NCBI GenBank assembly: GCA_022605405.1
Contig: JABYQQ010000026.1
Location: 186,001-250,000 of the forward strand
DNA length: 64,000 nucleotides
Direction: 5' to 3'
Source: Earliella scabrosa
Taxonomy: Eukaryota; Basidiomycota; Agaricomycetes; Polyporales; Polyporaceae
In this document: positions 37,284 to 47,360 of the stretch, one piece after another
How the letters are laid out: each line of letters starts with the position of its first letter
Numbering within the stretch: the first letter of the stretch is position 1
Program-made: the position numbers and the translations under genes
The notes under the pieces: model-generated
Seen by the model: the letters and a program-made list of their open reading frames with translations, nothing else
The model's database searches: none
What the model was told of the DNA's origin: nothing

Positions 37284-38405
37284 AGTTTGAGAGCCAAGAG
37301 GTGGAAATCAAGTAGTACAGACGAGGTTTGCTGGAGAAAGACGGGCATGTCTGCTCCAATATATGCAGGCCTCGACAGCATCCGGGACATAGAAGGTGCT
37401 GTGAGCGCTTCTTTCGTACCAGTGATGTGGCAATACCGTCTCGTAACAAGGGATGACCCTCGGCCGAGCACCGAGAAAGGGTGACGAGACTGAATCGTGG
37501 TAGGGTCTGGTAGACTGCACGGGCATAAGCCGATAGGTCCCGGTCAGTCACTGCTTGATGCAGTTGGCCGACCGGCATCGGAGAGAGTACGACACAATAG
37601 AGCGTGTAGATAGCGAGAATAGACACATCCTTCGATCCGCGTAGCTTACAGTTCAATTAGAAGGGAGGGTCCACAGTGAACACCGCAGGTACGCTGTCGT
37701 GAGGCGATGGTTCAAACGTTCATGGGTTGCAAAGTTCCGTTTTGGAAAGTGAGCTGTTTTCGCTGAAGCACAGTATAGACGGAGGCGGCAAAACGAATCG
37801 GTGATAACCATGGCTGTGCAAACAAAGTCATGGTGCTTGAGCCACAGAGACGAAGTACACTCTTGACGGTCGAGGTCAAGTGGAGGCTCAACAAGTTTGA
37901 GTTTGAACTCCTCCGAAGGCTGGACTAGCGCCGGTCGGCCGGGTAGGTCCGAGGCCGAACCAAAGCCGCAATTTCCCCTCCGAGGCCAACGGCTGAGTAC
38001 CTCGGTCTTGAAGCTTCAACTTGAAGCACACCGTAAGTAGTAGGACCGTCTGTCCCTCACGTCAGTAGGTTCGCTCAATCGTCTGCGTAGAGGAGATCAT
38101 GTAAAGCACACCGGCAAAAGAGCACCAAGAAGGACGCTGTAGGTAGGACGGAATCGGTCATGCCCAAAGTCTCATAACTCTGCAGGTGCCAGTCTGTACT
38201 CCATCGCGCAGATTGGAGCCGGACGAACTTCAACGACTGGCCTGCCAACAAATGACTGACCTTTAGAGCGGATGATACCGGCCATGCATGGTGTGTTCTA
38301 ACATCAACTCACAAGGGCGTGCACTCAACTCGTCGATACTGCGTGAACATGACCTGACCAAAAGGCCGTTGCCAACTCTCCTCTTCTCCGAGGACAACAC
38401 CTAAC
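37284..38405. other. Intergenic, no gene recognised
   Basis: Upstream region of P450 copy 2 and downstream region of the dioxygenase-like gene. A palindromic TTGAAGCTTCAA occurs at about 38008-38019, followed by CTTGAAGC. No gene seen. Confidence 0.4.
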
Positions 38406-39797
38406 TTACATGGTGCGTAGCTCATCTACAGTGCGCACCGCAGCCCCGCCTGCATCAATCGCAAGCTTCTCCCTCACCGCTTCGAGCCTCCTCCGCTCCT
38501 CCTCGACCATCCTCGCCTGTATCGCCACCCTCGCCGGCACGACCTGCCTCCGCTCGCCCGTCGGCACAAACGCGTACCCGTCCTCCTCGCTTGCACCCAG
38601 CGCGCGCAGCGTCTTGCGCTCGACCAAGCTGTAATCATCTCCCTCCTCCCCGGACCGCCTGAAGCAGAACGGCTCCTTGACCGCAGCGAGGGGGTTGGTG
38701 ATCACTCTCAGCGCCCGCAGGTGGTTCGTCGACGCTGAGTGCGGCATCAGCGGGTGCATGAGCACCACGTCGCCCGTCTCGCCCGTCAGCTCCACCAGCC
38801 CGTCCTCTCCTTCCTCCTCTTTCTGAAGCAGCTCCCACCGCGCGTTCTCTCCGTGGTGAAGCGTCTCCCCGTCCCGATCCGGTTCCCCAGTCCCCGGAAT
38901 ACACGGCACGAACGCGAGCTTCCGTGCGAGCACGCCCTCCGCGCGGTCCTGGACGGCGCACACGCCCTCGGGGTGGCGCGCGAGATACTGCGCGACACGG
39001 TTGAGCGCGCGCGGCGCGATCCACGTCGATCCTGCCCCGGGAGCGATGTCCGAGAAGAGCGGGGTGACGAGCAGCGCTTGCTCGGGCGAGTCGAGGAAGT
39101 GCACGAAGAAGTCGCCGTCGACGTGCCAGTTGTCGAGCGCCTCGGCGCGCGCGCGGGGCGGAGGCAGCGTTGAGGGGGTGCAGGGGGCAGTGTCGGCCGG
39201 GCCGAAGTTGAGGATGAAGTTGTCGCACCAGGAGCTCTTGGAGGCGTCGATCCGGTCTTCCCCACCGAGGAGTTCTTTCATGACCTCCCAGGCCTAGCCG
39301 CGTGGCGCGCGTCGTCAGTGAGGATAGACGCACGGCAGAGCGCAATACATCTGGGAACACAGTGAACACACCCACGGAAGCACGCTCACCTTAGGTGCAA
39401 ATGTCGCGACATGTTCGCGGTTCATGATCGGCATGTGCAAGCGCTCGGGCTCCCAGGTCGCGCGGTCGTTTGGGTCCTTACCGAGCCGCACCCACATGTC
39501 CTTCGTCCACTCAGCCGCCTTCTCGCGCGAGAACGCGTTCTTGAACACCAGGTAGCCGTGCTGTAGGAAGAAGTCCACCTCGGCGGCTGTCGATGGTATG
39601 GAGGAGCAAGTCATGCACGGTTAAGCAGTGGCGGGCCAGGTGTCCGAATGAGTGGGCGAGCGTGTGGCAGAGAGTAGACAAGCGCGAGGAATACGAAAGA
39701 TACTGTCAGCAAGGCCCGCAGCGTGCGAAAGCGACCAGCTCCCAAGTCTGCGCAAGGACGGCAACTCACGGGTGAGGTGCTCGTATGTCTTGCCCAT
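38406..39797 (-). CDS. Phytanoyl-CoA dioxygenase (PhyH)-like Fe(II)/2-oxoglutarate oxygenase
   Basis: Three exons (39770-39797, 39390-39586, 38406-39293) give about 370 residues. The start at 39797 yields MGKTYEHLT joined to PAEVDFFLQHGYLVFKNAF, the usual N-terminal block of PhyH proteins; an in-frame ATG at 39821 would add eight residues. The iron-binding HxD is in NWHVDGDFF (about H132 and D134), and the distal histidine is in MHPLMPHSAS (about residues 255-260). The fold and the double-stranded beta-helix order fit the family, members of which hydroxylate fatty acyl-CoAs or secondary metabolites. Its place beside CYP505 genes suggests shared lipid metabolism, but that is inference. The frame is open throughout. 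Confidence 0.8.
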
Positions 39798-40526
39798 GCC
39801 GTGCGTTGTTCGAGAGTTCATTTGACCTGTTCTCCAAGGACGTAGGCAATATCCATCCTCGCCTGTCCCTGCTACTTATATATACCTTCTGGAGAAGCGC
39901 AGACAGCTGCACGAATTCGGTCAGCAGTCGCCAAGTATTGCTTCTCCCGGTGGACAAGTGCCGTGCCCGTGCCGAAAGTGCGAGGTCAGATGTGCGTTCA
40001 AAATCTGTTGAGGACCCTCGCAGCATGCGACTTCGCACTCCAGCCTACCTTGACGCAGTCAACACCAGACCTAGGAGGTGGCAGCCCCGTGCTGGGATAC
40101 GCACTCAACCACCGTCCGAAGGAGGCTCTGGGTGGTTCTCTGCAGCAACAGTAGTAAGCGACTCATGTCACATTGCAAGGGATGTTAACGTCATACCATG
40201 GGAGCTTTGAGAAGAATCAGTGCACCGATAGCAAATAGCAGATAGCAGATGGTGGTCGCCTCTGCTGAACAGCCCTTCGAGGGATATCACGTCAGGACCG
40301 ATGGTGGCTATTGTGCACTCCCTAGAATTCCCAGCGACCCTAGGGAATGTTAGGATGATTAGGGACGGAAACTCCGAGTTGAACTTGGGAGTTTGTTGTG
40401 TAGTTACGCCCATCAGCAGGATCGTGGCATCTAGTCCCAATGCTTGGAAAGGGTTGAAACTAATGAGGAAGTGCATGATTGAATTGACTAGGACAATCAC
40501 AGTTGCAATTGCGGACGATGGAACAA
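39798..40526. other. Intergenic, no gene recognised
   Basis: No gene recognised. The right end (about 40430-40526) resembles 42565-42651, the equivalent 3' flank of the second F-box gene (both contain GAAGTGCATG or GCAAGTGCATG, CAATTGCGGAC and GGAACAATCACCAGT or GGGACAATCACCAGT). Confidence 0.4.
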
Positions 40527-41690
40527 TCACCAGTCGTCCTCCTCGTCGAGCGATGCTGGGTCATCCTCGTAAACTTCCCTCCCCGCCTCTTCCACTTCAG
40601 ACTGGACCCAACATCCATCCCGCCCTTCGATGCGATCGAGCCAGTCATCACGAAGTCTCTCCTTCCAGCGACAATTTCGCCTCCACGGTCGGCTCAAGTG
40701 CAGCATGCGGATCCCACGCGCTCTCTCGCACTCCTGCGCGAACGCCTCGAGATCGTTGCAGAACCCGTCCCAATCGATGTACGGGTTCCCGCACAAGCCT
40801 CCCGGCGCGGGGGAGTAGCCCTGGGTGATGAGCCGCTTGACTCGCCGCAGCTTCGACGGAATGGAACCGTCGATTCCCGTCGCAACAGCGACGCCGTCGC
40901 CTGCCACGAAGGGAACACCGAGCGCCCTGGAGAGCGCGGGAAGGAGGACGGCTCGCTGGACGTTGGATAGCCGGAGATGGGTGAAGTTCGATGGCGCGAG
41001 CTGGGCGATCGAGTTCACCGCTTCGCCACACCACAGATTGCGACCCCACATGTAGACGAAGTGTAATCGCCGCAACGCCGGAAGCTTCGCCCACGAGTCG
41101 GGTGGAAGCTCGATGGGGGGTTGGCCCCTGCGGGGGACCGGAACGACGGGGAGGAGGGGGAGGACGTGCCCGTGAAGCGTAAGCTCCTCCAGTCTCGGAA
41201 GGACGCCGCACTCGAAGGGAGGGAACCGCACGGCGGGGTCCTCGAGGATGCACAAGGTTCGCAAGGTGGGTCCGGCGATCGCCAGGATCTCCGTCATCGC
41301 AGCGATGAAGCGTGCATCCCACGCTTGTTTGTCGCTGGCGACCCTCTGCTCGTGCTCCTGTATCTCCTGGTCGGACATGCGCCTGCAGATTTTCCAGAAA
41401 TTGGGTGGCAATCGACAGATTTCGTGCATGAAGGACAAGTATAGATGTTCAATTGTAGGTCGCGGTTGCGCTGGAACAGATTCGTCTTGGGCTTGACGGA
41501 GAAGCTTGAGGATGTCCTCAAGGTATATGAGGGAGTCGAGCGCGACTGAATGAAAGCGCCAGGGGTGCGATTGTGCGTGCAGGAACTTGGAGGTCAGGGC
41601 TAGAGAGCGGCCCGTATAGCCGCCGTCCGTGCATGCTAAAGTAATGATCCCCTTCCAGAGTTCTGGGGGAATAGACTGTGCCGTATGCAT
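40527..41690 (-). CDS. F-box-like protein, copy 1
   Basis: A single-exon gene of 387 residues. The N-terminus MHTAQSIPPELWKGIITLA continues into TSKFLHAQSHPWRFHSVAL, matching the F-box-like domain common in agaricomycete proteins, which recruits substrates to SCF ubiquitin ligases through Skp1. The middle is leucine-rich (PRLEELTLHG, LPALRRLHFVY, FTHLRLSNV), consistent with degenerate leucine-rich repeats for substrate binding. The C-terminus is acidic (YEDDPASLDEEDDW). A close paralog lies at 42652-43821 on the same strand and a relic at about 44654-45530 on the other strand. The target is unknown. Confidence 0.75.
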   Translation of the reverse strand: MHTAQSIPPELWKGIITLACTDGGYTGRSLALTSKFLHAQSHPWRFHSVALDSLIYLEDILKLLRQAQDESVPAQPRPTIEHLYLSFMHEICRLPPNFWKICRRMSDQEIQEHEQRVASDKQAWDARFIAAMTEILAIAGPTLRTLCILEDPAVRFPPFECGVLPRLEELTLHGHVLPLLPVVPVPRRGQPPIELPPDSWAKLPALRRLHFVYMWGRNLWCGEAVNSIAQLAPSNFTHLRLSNVQRAVLLPALSRALGVPFVAGDGVAVATGIDGSIPSKLRRVKRLITQGYSPAPGGLCGNPYIDWDGFCNDLEAFAQECERARGIRMLHLSRPWRRNCRWKERLRDDWLDRIEGRDGCWVQSEVEEAGREVYEDDPASLDEEDDW

Positions 41691-41964
41691 GGGTGAGGAC
41701 GAGATCGGTAGATGAGAAGTGTACGAGAGAGAGAGAGAGAGGTGGAAGAGTATTGCAAGAGTGTCCCTACAATGATGGTATCAACAATTTCAAAGCGGTG
41801 CGAAAGAGTGGCGGTGCCGTCGACCATGTGCCGCAGCTCCGCAGTCACCTCAAGTCATGAGACCTCCTCGCCTGGGTGCGAGACTAATAGTACTTAGGGT
41901 TGATCGAACAGCGCTGTCGGTGTGCGACATGAATGTAGTTCTGATACATGGACAGCATGGTAAT

Positions 41965-42440
41965 ACACGGTGTAGCGGCCGTTCATGAATTTGTTCGAAG
42001 GTAGCGAGCCGCTGCACCCGCTTCATCCGTCTCGAATCGACGCGCGGAAGCCTGACAGAGAGACGGGGGCAGGCCATGCGCTGGAAGAACACGCGGGTAT
42101 GCATAGTAGTGCGCGGCACCTGCAGCGGACGCGAGACGCTGTTCAAAACTCTCAGAGCTGCCGGTGTTCGATTCATACAGCGGCGGAGACGGTCGCCTTC
42201 GGGGCGCGCTCCGCCGGGGCCTCGTGCGCGAGGAGCGCGGACGAGGGGATCGCGAGGCGGCGCGCCTTGTCTTTGCGCGGGAGGGCATGGACAAAAAGTT
42301 GTGGGACTTGATGGTGAGCGTCTGCTTGAGCTCCAGCTGAGTCGTACGTCGGGTCGTGCATGACGAGATCGAAGCGCTGGAAGATCGTGACGAGCGCGAG
42401 CTGCGCCTCCTACCACAAAAAAGGGACGGCCCTGTCATTG
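41965..42440 (-). pseudogene. Degenerate CYP505 fragment (FMN-domain entry and C-terminal scrap)
   Basis: A relic of the P450-reductase family between the two F-box genes. Readable pieces, in changing frames, are GRPF at the start of the post-heme exon, FQRFDLVMHDPTYD, FVHALPRKDKARR, LLAHEAPAERAPKATVSAA and SNTGSSESFEQRLASAA of the FMN domain; about 300 bp of scrambled sequence follow, with a scrap like the C-terminal MNGRYT. AW of the GRPFAWQE exon start is replaced by a T-run with a frameshift, and most of the gene is missing. It resembles copies 3 and 5 most, since these share the APAERAPKATVSAA segment. It is not functional. Confidence 0.75.
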
Positions 42441-42651
42441 AGTAGTGGTAAATATCAGTAACAGCGCCCATCGGGAGTCACCGTTGGGCACGCACGAGAG
42501 ACAGGTCGGAACGTACATAAGAGGGTTGGGAGGAGGCTATATGTATAAGCAGGCGTCTGGGATCTAGTCCTAAGGACTAACGCCTGGAGAGGGTCGAAAA
42601 CAATGAGCAAGTGCATGAGAACGACTCGAACAATTGCGGACAATGGGACAA

Positions 42652-43821
42652 TCACCAGTAGTCCTCATCCTCAGAACTGTGTGATGCAGGGTCATCCTCA
42701 TAAACCTCTCTCCCCGCCTCTTCCTTTACAGACTGGACCCAACATGCATCCCGCCCCTCGATGCGATCGAGCCAGTCATCACGAAGTCTCTCCTTCCAGC
42801 GACGATTGCGCCTCCATGGCCGGTCCAGATGCAGCATGCGGATCCCGCGCACGCTCTTGCACTCCTGCGCGAACTCCTCGAGCTCATCACAGAACCCGTC
42901 CCACTCCATGTACGGGTTCCCACAGAAACCGCCCGGCGCAGGGGAGTAGCCCTGGGTGATGACCTGCCTGACTTGCGGCAGCTTCGACGGAAGCTCGATG
43001 CGGGTCGCAGCAGACGCGTCGTAGCCCTCGAGGGGCACACCCAGCGCACGGGAGAGCGCGAGAAGGAGGCCGTGTTCCTGGACGTTGGATAGCCGGAGAT
43101 GAGTGAAGTTCGATGGGGAGAGCTGAGCGAGGGAGTTGACGACATCGCCGCACCACTCATTATGACCCCACGCGTGGACAACGTGCAGACGCTGCAGTGC
43201 GGGGAGCTTCGATGATGGCTCGGCTGGTGGCAGCTCCGACTCGACGGGGGACCGGTCCCTACAAGGGACCTGAACGATGGGGAAGAAGGGAGGGATGTAC
43301 CCGTGAAGTGTGAGCTCCTCGAGTCTCGGAAGGACGCCGCACTCGAAGGGAGGGAGCCGCACAGCGGGTTCCTCAAGGATGCACAGGGTTCGCAAGGTGG
43401 GTCCCGCGAGCGCCAGAAGCTCCGTCATCGCAGGGACGAAGCGAGCATCCCATGCTTGTTTCTCGCTGGCGACCTTCTGGTCGTGCCCCTGTGCCTCCTC
43501 CTGGGACATGCATCTGCGGATTCTCCAGAAATCCGGTGGCGATCGGCAAGTTTCGTCCATGAAGGACAAGTATAGATGCTCGATCATAGGTCGCGATTGC
43601 ACTGGCACGGATTCGTCTTGGGCTTGACGAAGAAGCTTGAGGAGGTCCTCGAGGTGTTGAAGGGAGGTGAGCGCGACCGAATGGAAGCGCGAGGAGTGCG
43701 ATTGTGCGTGCATGAATTTGCAGGTCAGGGCTAGAGAGCGGCCCGTGTAGCCACCGTCGGTACATGCTAGGGCAACGATCTCTTTCCAGAGTTCCGGGGG
43801 AATGGACTGCAAGGTGAGCAT
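42652..43821 (-). CDS. F-box-like protein, copy 2
   Basis: A single-exon gene of about 389 residues starting at the ATG at 43821 (MLTLQSIPPELWKEIVALA), aligned to the start of copy 1. The frame stays open about 60 codons further upstream, but that part has no match in copy 1, so the internal start is preferred. It keeps the same F-box-like block, the leucine-rich middle (PRLEELTLHGY, FTHLRLSNV) and the acidic C-terminus (YEDDPASHSSEDEDYW). The two paralogs are alike over their whole length, including 3' flanks, so they arose by tandem duplication. An adaptor role in SCF ubiquitin ligase is inferred from the family. Confidence 0.72.
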   Translation of the reverse strand: MLTLQSIPPELWKEIVALACTDGGYTGRSLALTCKFMHAQSHSSRFHSVALTSLQHLEDLLKLLRQAQDESVPVQSRPMIEHLYLSFMDETCRSPPDFWRIRRCMSQEEAQGHDQKVASEKQAWDARFVPAMTELLALAGPTLRTLCILEEPAVRLPPFECGVLPRLEELTLHGYIPPFFPIVQVPCRDRSPVESELPPAEPSSKLPALQRLHVVHAWGHNEWCGDVVNSLAQLSPSNFTHLRLSNVQEHGLLLALSRALGVPLEGYDASAATRIELPSKLPQVRQVITQGYSPAPGGFCGNPYMEWDGFCDELEEFAQECKSVRGIRMLHLDRPWRRNRRWKERLRDDWLDRIEGRDACWVQSVKEEAGREVYEDDPASHSSEDEDYW

Positions 43822-44653
43822 GGGTGTTGACGATCGGATAAGGACTACGAGAGGGAGAGATAGCAAGATTGTATGGACTGATGCACTTATGCGCGGAGCT
43901 ATATGTGCAAAGCGGTGCGCACGAGTCAGTGTCGTTGACATGAGCGGTGCCGTTGATGAGACCTTGAGGTGCCGCAGCTCCGCAGTGACAGCGCTCCTCG
44001 GAGCGTGCAAATGAGAGGATATAAGGAGGCCATCGTATACGTCCCGTCTTCTATTGACACGCTACTGCCGTAGGTTCTGCTCCACGCACCTAGTATTGCC
44101 CATGTCCGCAGTCAAGGGTGTGTAGTACCACGACCCCGCGTTCTTGGAGTCCGAAAAGACGTCCACCGCAGCCTCCTCATCCCCGCCTTCCACCGACTCT
44201 ATCCTTCCCGCGTCAAGGTATCCGCGAATCGTCCAGGTCAGCGCTCGGGGCCCCATTTACCCCGTAGAGAAGAAGATGTCGAGTCGACTCATGGCCGAGC
44301 TGCTTCTGGTAGCCAGCACATTGTAGTTTGGGTGAGGGTTAATGGAGCTGCAGCGCCCGCCGTAGAACGAGGATGCGACTGGTCAGTCTTTTCCCAGGTC
44401 AAGCCAGATCTGGCGGTAGCTAGTCGTCAGCTGGGTTGAAACATATCCAAGGCGAGAGAAAGTTAGGTCGACAAGAGTTGGACGGAGAAAACGTGCAAAA
44501 GCGACGAAGAGAAGAGAAGAGACGCACTCCCCACCGGCGCGCCGAGCCGCGACCGGCCGAGCTCCGAAGCGCGCACCCTCCAACTTCCGCAAAGTTTAAG
44601 TTGGGCGGCTTCTCCCCTAATTCTCATCCACACTAAGTAGTACTCGTCCGTAC
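43822..44653. other. Intergenic, no gene recognised
   Basis: Contains a small minus-strand frame at 44062-44256 (64 residues, including TWTIRGYLDAGRIESVEGG) that I do not recognise; it may be the remnant of another gene. No exon context supports it. Confidence 0.3.
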
Positions 44654-45530
44654 ATGGCCACCCTGCGTTACATTCCCCCGGAAATATGGAGTGAAATTGT
44701 CATCCTGGTCTGTACCGGCGACGGTGGCTAGTACACAGGCTAGTATTCTCTGGCTCCAACCTCCAAGTCGGTCCGCGCACTTGAATCGCACTCCTCTTGC
44801 TTCCACGAGTCTGTTGCGCTCACCTCACTCAAATATTTCGAGCAATTCCTCAGGCTTCTCCGCCCAACCTCGTAAGGCGAATCGCGGCCTACGACCGAGC
44901 ATCTCTACCTGTCCTTCAAGCATGGATGAGTCCACCGAGTCGCTACTGCTATCTTTCTAGAATTATGCCAAGTCGATAGGGGCACGTTCTGGGAGCGGAT
45001 GCAGACGTACAACCTGGAGGCCGCCGCCGACAGGTCCGCCTGAGAATCACGCTTCGTCCCTGCAATGACGTGGTTGCTTGCGCTCACGGAGCCACTTTGC
45101 GAACCCTCTGTATTCTCGAGCACCCGGCCGTGCGGTGCCCTTTTTTCCATGCGGCGCCCTCGAGGAGCTCGCGCGGGTACATTCTCCCCATCTTCCCCGT
45201 CGTCACGTTCAGAGCTGCCGCGGGTCAAGCAGGTCATCATCTACGGCTACTCCCCTCAACCTGGTGGCTGGTGCGAGCACCCGGACATGGATTGGGATGA
45301 GTTGTACGACGACCTCCGGGCGTTCGCTGGGGGTACGAGAGCGTGCGCGGGATCCGAGTCCGCGTGCTGCAATTGGGCCGGCCGTGGAGGCGCAATAATC
45401 GGCGGAAGGAAGGCTGCGTGATGACTGGCTCGATCGCGTTGGAGGGCGGGAGGGGTGCTGGGTCCATTCTGGGGAGGAAGAGGCGGGGAGGAAGATATAC
45501 GAAGATGACCCGGCGCCATCGCATGACGGT
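44654..45530 (+). pseudogene. F-box gene relic in inverted orientation
   Basis: The start MATLRYIPPEIWSEIVILV matches the F-box start of the two neighbouring genes, but a TAG stop follows within GDGG-YTG. Later pieces in other frames still match: RTLCILEHPAVR, GYSPQPGGWCEHPDMDWDE (about 45241-45300), RPWRRNNRRKE and, at the end, GRKRRGGRYTKMT, the counterpart of VEEAGREVYEDD read in another frame. Several frameshifts and a large internal loss make it a clear pseudogene. It lies on the strand opposite to the intact copies. Confidence 0.75.
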
Positions 45531-46039
45531 CAGGACTGGGACGCCCTCACGTTTTGATGATTCCCGCGGCTTATTACGTTGGAAGAGGGTGACCGTTGAC
45601 CAGGCGAAGACCCGTGCTGTGGTCTAGACGATAGGACAATGGCACCGTGCGATACTGGAATACTGAACTTGGTACCGGGCCTCCGCAATCGCGATCGGAA
45701 AAGCCGGACAAAGATTCCTACACAAGTGCGCTTGTACGACCGTGCTCTTAGGCCGTCGGTGCTGTCCATCTGACCGCCACTATCGCCTAGTATTCAGATC
45801 AACGTACGTGTCCTCGGCGATATCTAACAGGCGTGCATGTCAAGTGCACGATCTTGACACGAGTCATTCGGGAGGATGACGCCCTCGCGATTGTCGACAA
45901 GATCAAACATGGCCGCTACGCCACCCGGACCGATGGTCCATCAAATGTCGAGGAGCGCGTACATCATGTTGAGTGAATCTCCTGTAATCTGTGGAAATGG
46001 CATCACTTACAACCAGACAAGTTATGACGGAGGCGTTTG

Positions 46040-47360
46040 TGGGATGGCTGGTTGTGAGCGTCAATGTTTTGAACGCGTCGCTAGCCATGGCGCGGTCAGT
46101 GCGATTTCACATACACTGTCAAACCTAGCCGCTATCTAGTCGTGCTTCTCCATGTCAGTAATTTCTGTCGTTCCTGTCGCGACGTCGGTTACGCAACGCT
46201 CCTCGGTTCTGTGATGGATAGAAGCACGACCCTGCGAGGAACCAGGGGAAGCGCGCACCGTGTATAGCCCGTGGCGCCGGGAGGTTTGTTGTGTGGCGAA
46301 CCACATGACCGTCGGGGGTTGTCCTATCTGTGTCCGCGGTGGTGCACACTCGCCGTGGTTTCCCGTACAGTGCCGATGACTGTATGGTCTGGATCCTTGC
46401 CTCTGTGAGAATGCTTGACGGCATTCCGCGACATGTCGACTCTGATCGTGCCGCGCCGCTGCCGCCGGAATGGTCGGTCAACAGTGACGTCGTGATCCAG
46501 TGTGTCGGAGCTGGACCGCCGCAATGCCGCGGTCCTGAGACCTATGTGTGTACCGATATGCGTGAGTGAGCTGAGCGTGTTGAATCGTGAACGGACGCAG
46601 CTAAAATCATGGAAGAAAGTGTTTTGTGGCATTCCCGTCATTTTGAGCAGTTCGATCCTCGGACTCGGGATAGTGCCTAGCACAGCTTCTTGGTGTCGTG
46701 GGAATTCCCGGGGGTCTTCCGACTGCGATATCTAGATCGCCACCTCATTACCGAACTTGACCGCCTTCGGTCAACTCTGCCGCATCTTCAGACTGGTAAT
46801 CGACCCTCACGAACTCACCACTGAGCTCTGAACAGTTATGCAGCAGGATATCTGTTGCGAGCGAATTTTGCGACGAGTACAACCCGCTTCAAGTTACTGC
46901 CACAGAGGCTCCGAGTCGGTCCTATCCGAGTCATTTATGTACGTTAACCCGAATCGACGCAGACGCTGTGCCCTTGACGTCGCCCGATTCACGTGCGTTC
47001 GAGCTGGCCTTCGGTACGTAGCCCGGCTCTTGCGTGCTCGGCGCGCCGGTTGGCGTGAAAATGTCGGTGGTTTAGGTCGTGTTTTTCGTACAGAGCCGGG
47101 GCATCGCGGCGGGTGCATGCAGTCAGAGCCGTACACCGATTGCGGATTCCGAACCTTGTCCAGGATGGGACGCGACTGCCATCGTTGGATGTGCGTTGAA
47201 GCCAGCCCATCCGTATATAACGGACCGCCTGCGGTGCCCCATTCCCTCACTCCCCATACACTCCTCATCTACTGTCCTCACTCACATACACCTCCCATCT
47301 ACTGCCTTCACTCGCATACACATCCACGGTCCACTCTCTGACTTGCCTCGGCCTGCGATC
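46040..47360 (+). repeat. Duplicated P450 upstream segment, left copy
   Basis: Direct-orientation match to about 59540-60888. Shared blocks in order: TTGTGAGCGTCAA, GGCGCGGTCAGTGCGATTT, CACATACACTGTCAAACC, TCGTGCTTCTCCA, CCTCGGTTCTGTGATGGATA, GTGGCGAACCACATGACCGT, GTGCACACTCGCCGTGG, and close to the gene GGGACGCGACTGCCATCGTT and TATATAACGGACCG. The repeat continues into P450 copies 3 and 5. Confidence 0.8.
47203..47220 (+). promoter_or_regulatory. TATA-box region of P450 copy 3
   Basis: CCGTATATAACGG lies about 145-155 bp before the start codon. The same sequence occurs at the same place before copy 5 (about 60766-60780, GCGTATATAACGG), so it is conserved between the duplicates. Confidence 0.5.

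Larger units (their letters stand above)
45531..47360. other. Upstream region of P450 copy 3
   Basis: No gene recognised; from about 46040 on, the sequence is duplicated upstream of P450 copy 5. Near 47208 the run CGTATATAACGGACCG is a good TATA box, about 145 bp before the start codon. It is followed by CT-rich tandem stretches (about 47240-47330) typical of a fungal 5' leader. Confidence 0.5.

Noticed and set aside
38739..39265. Overlapping long frames on both strands within the dioxygenase-like gene
   Set aside because: They are shadow frames caused by GC-rich codons; only the frame with the HxD and distal His motifs is kept.
45876..46139. Plus-strand frame of 87 codons overlapping the start of the duplicated upstream segment
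   Set aside because: The duplicate at 59.5 kb does not keep the frame, so it is unlikely to be coding.
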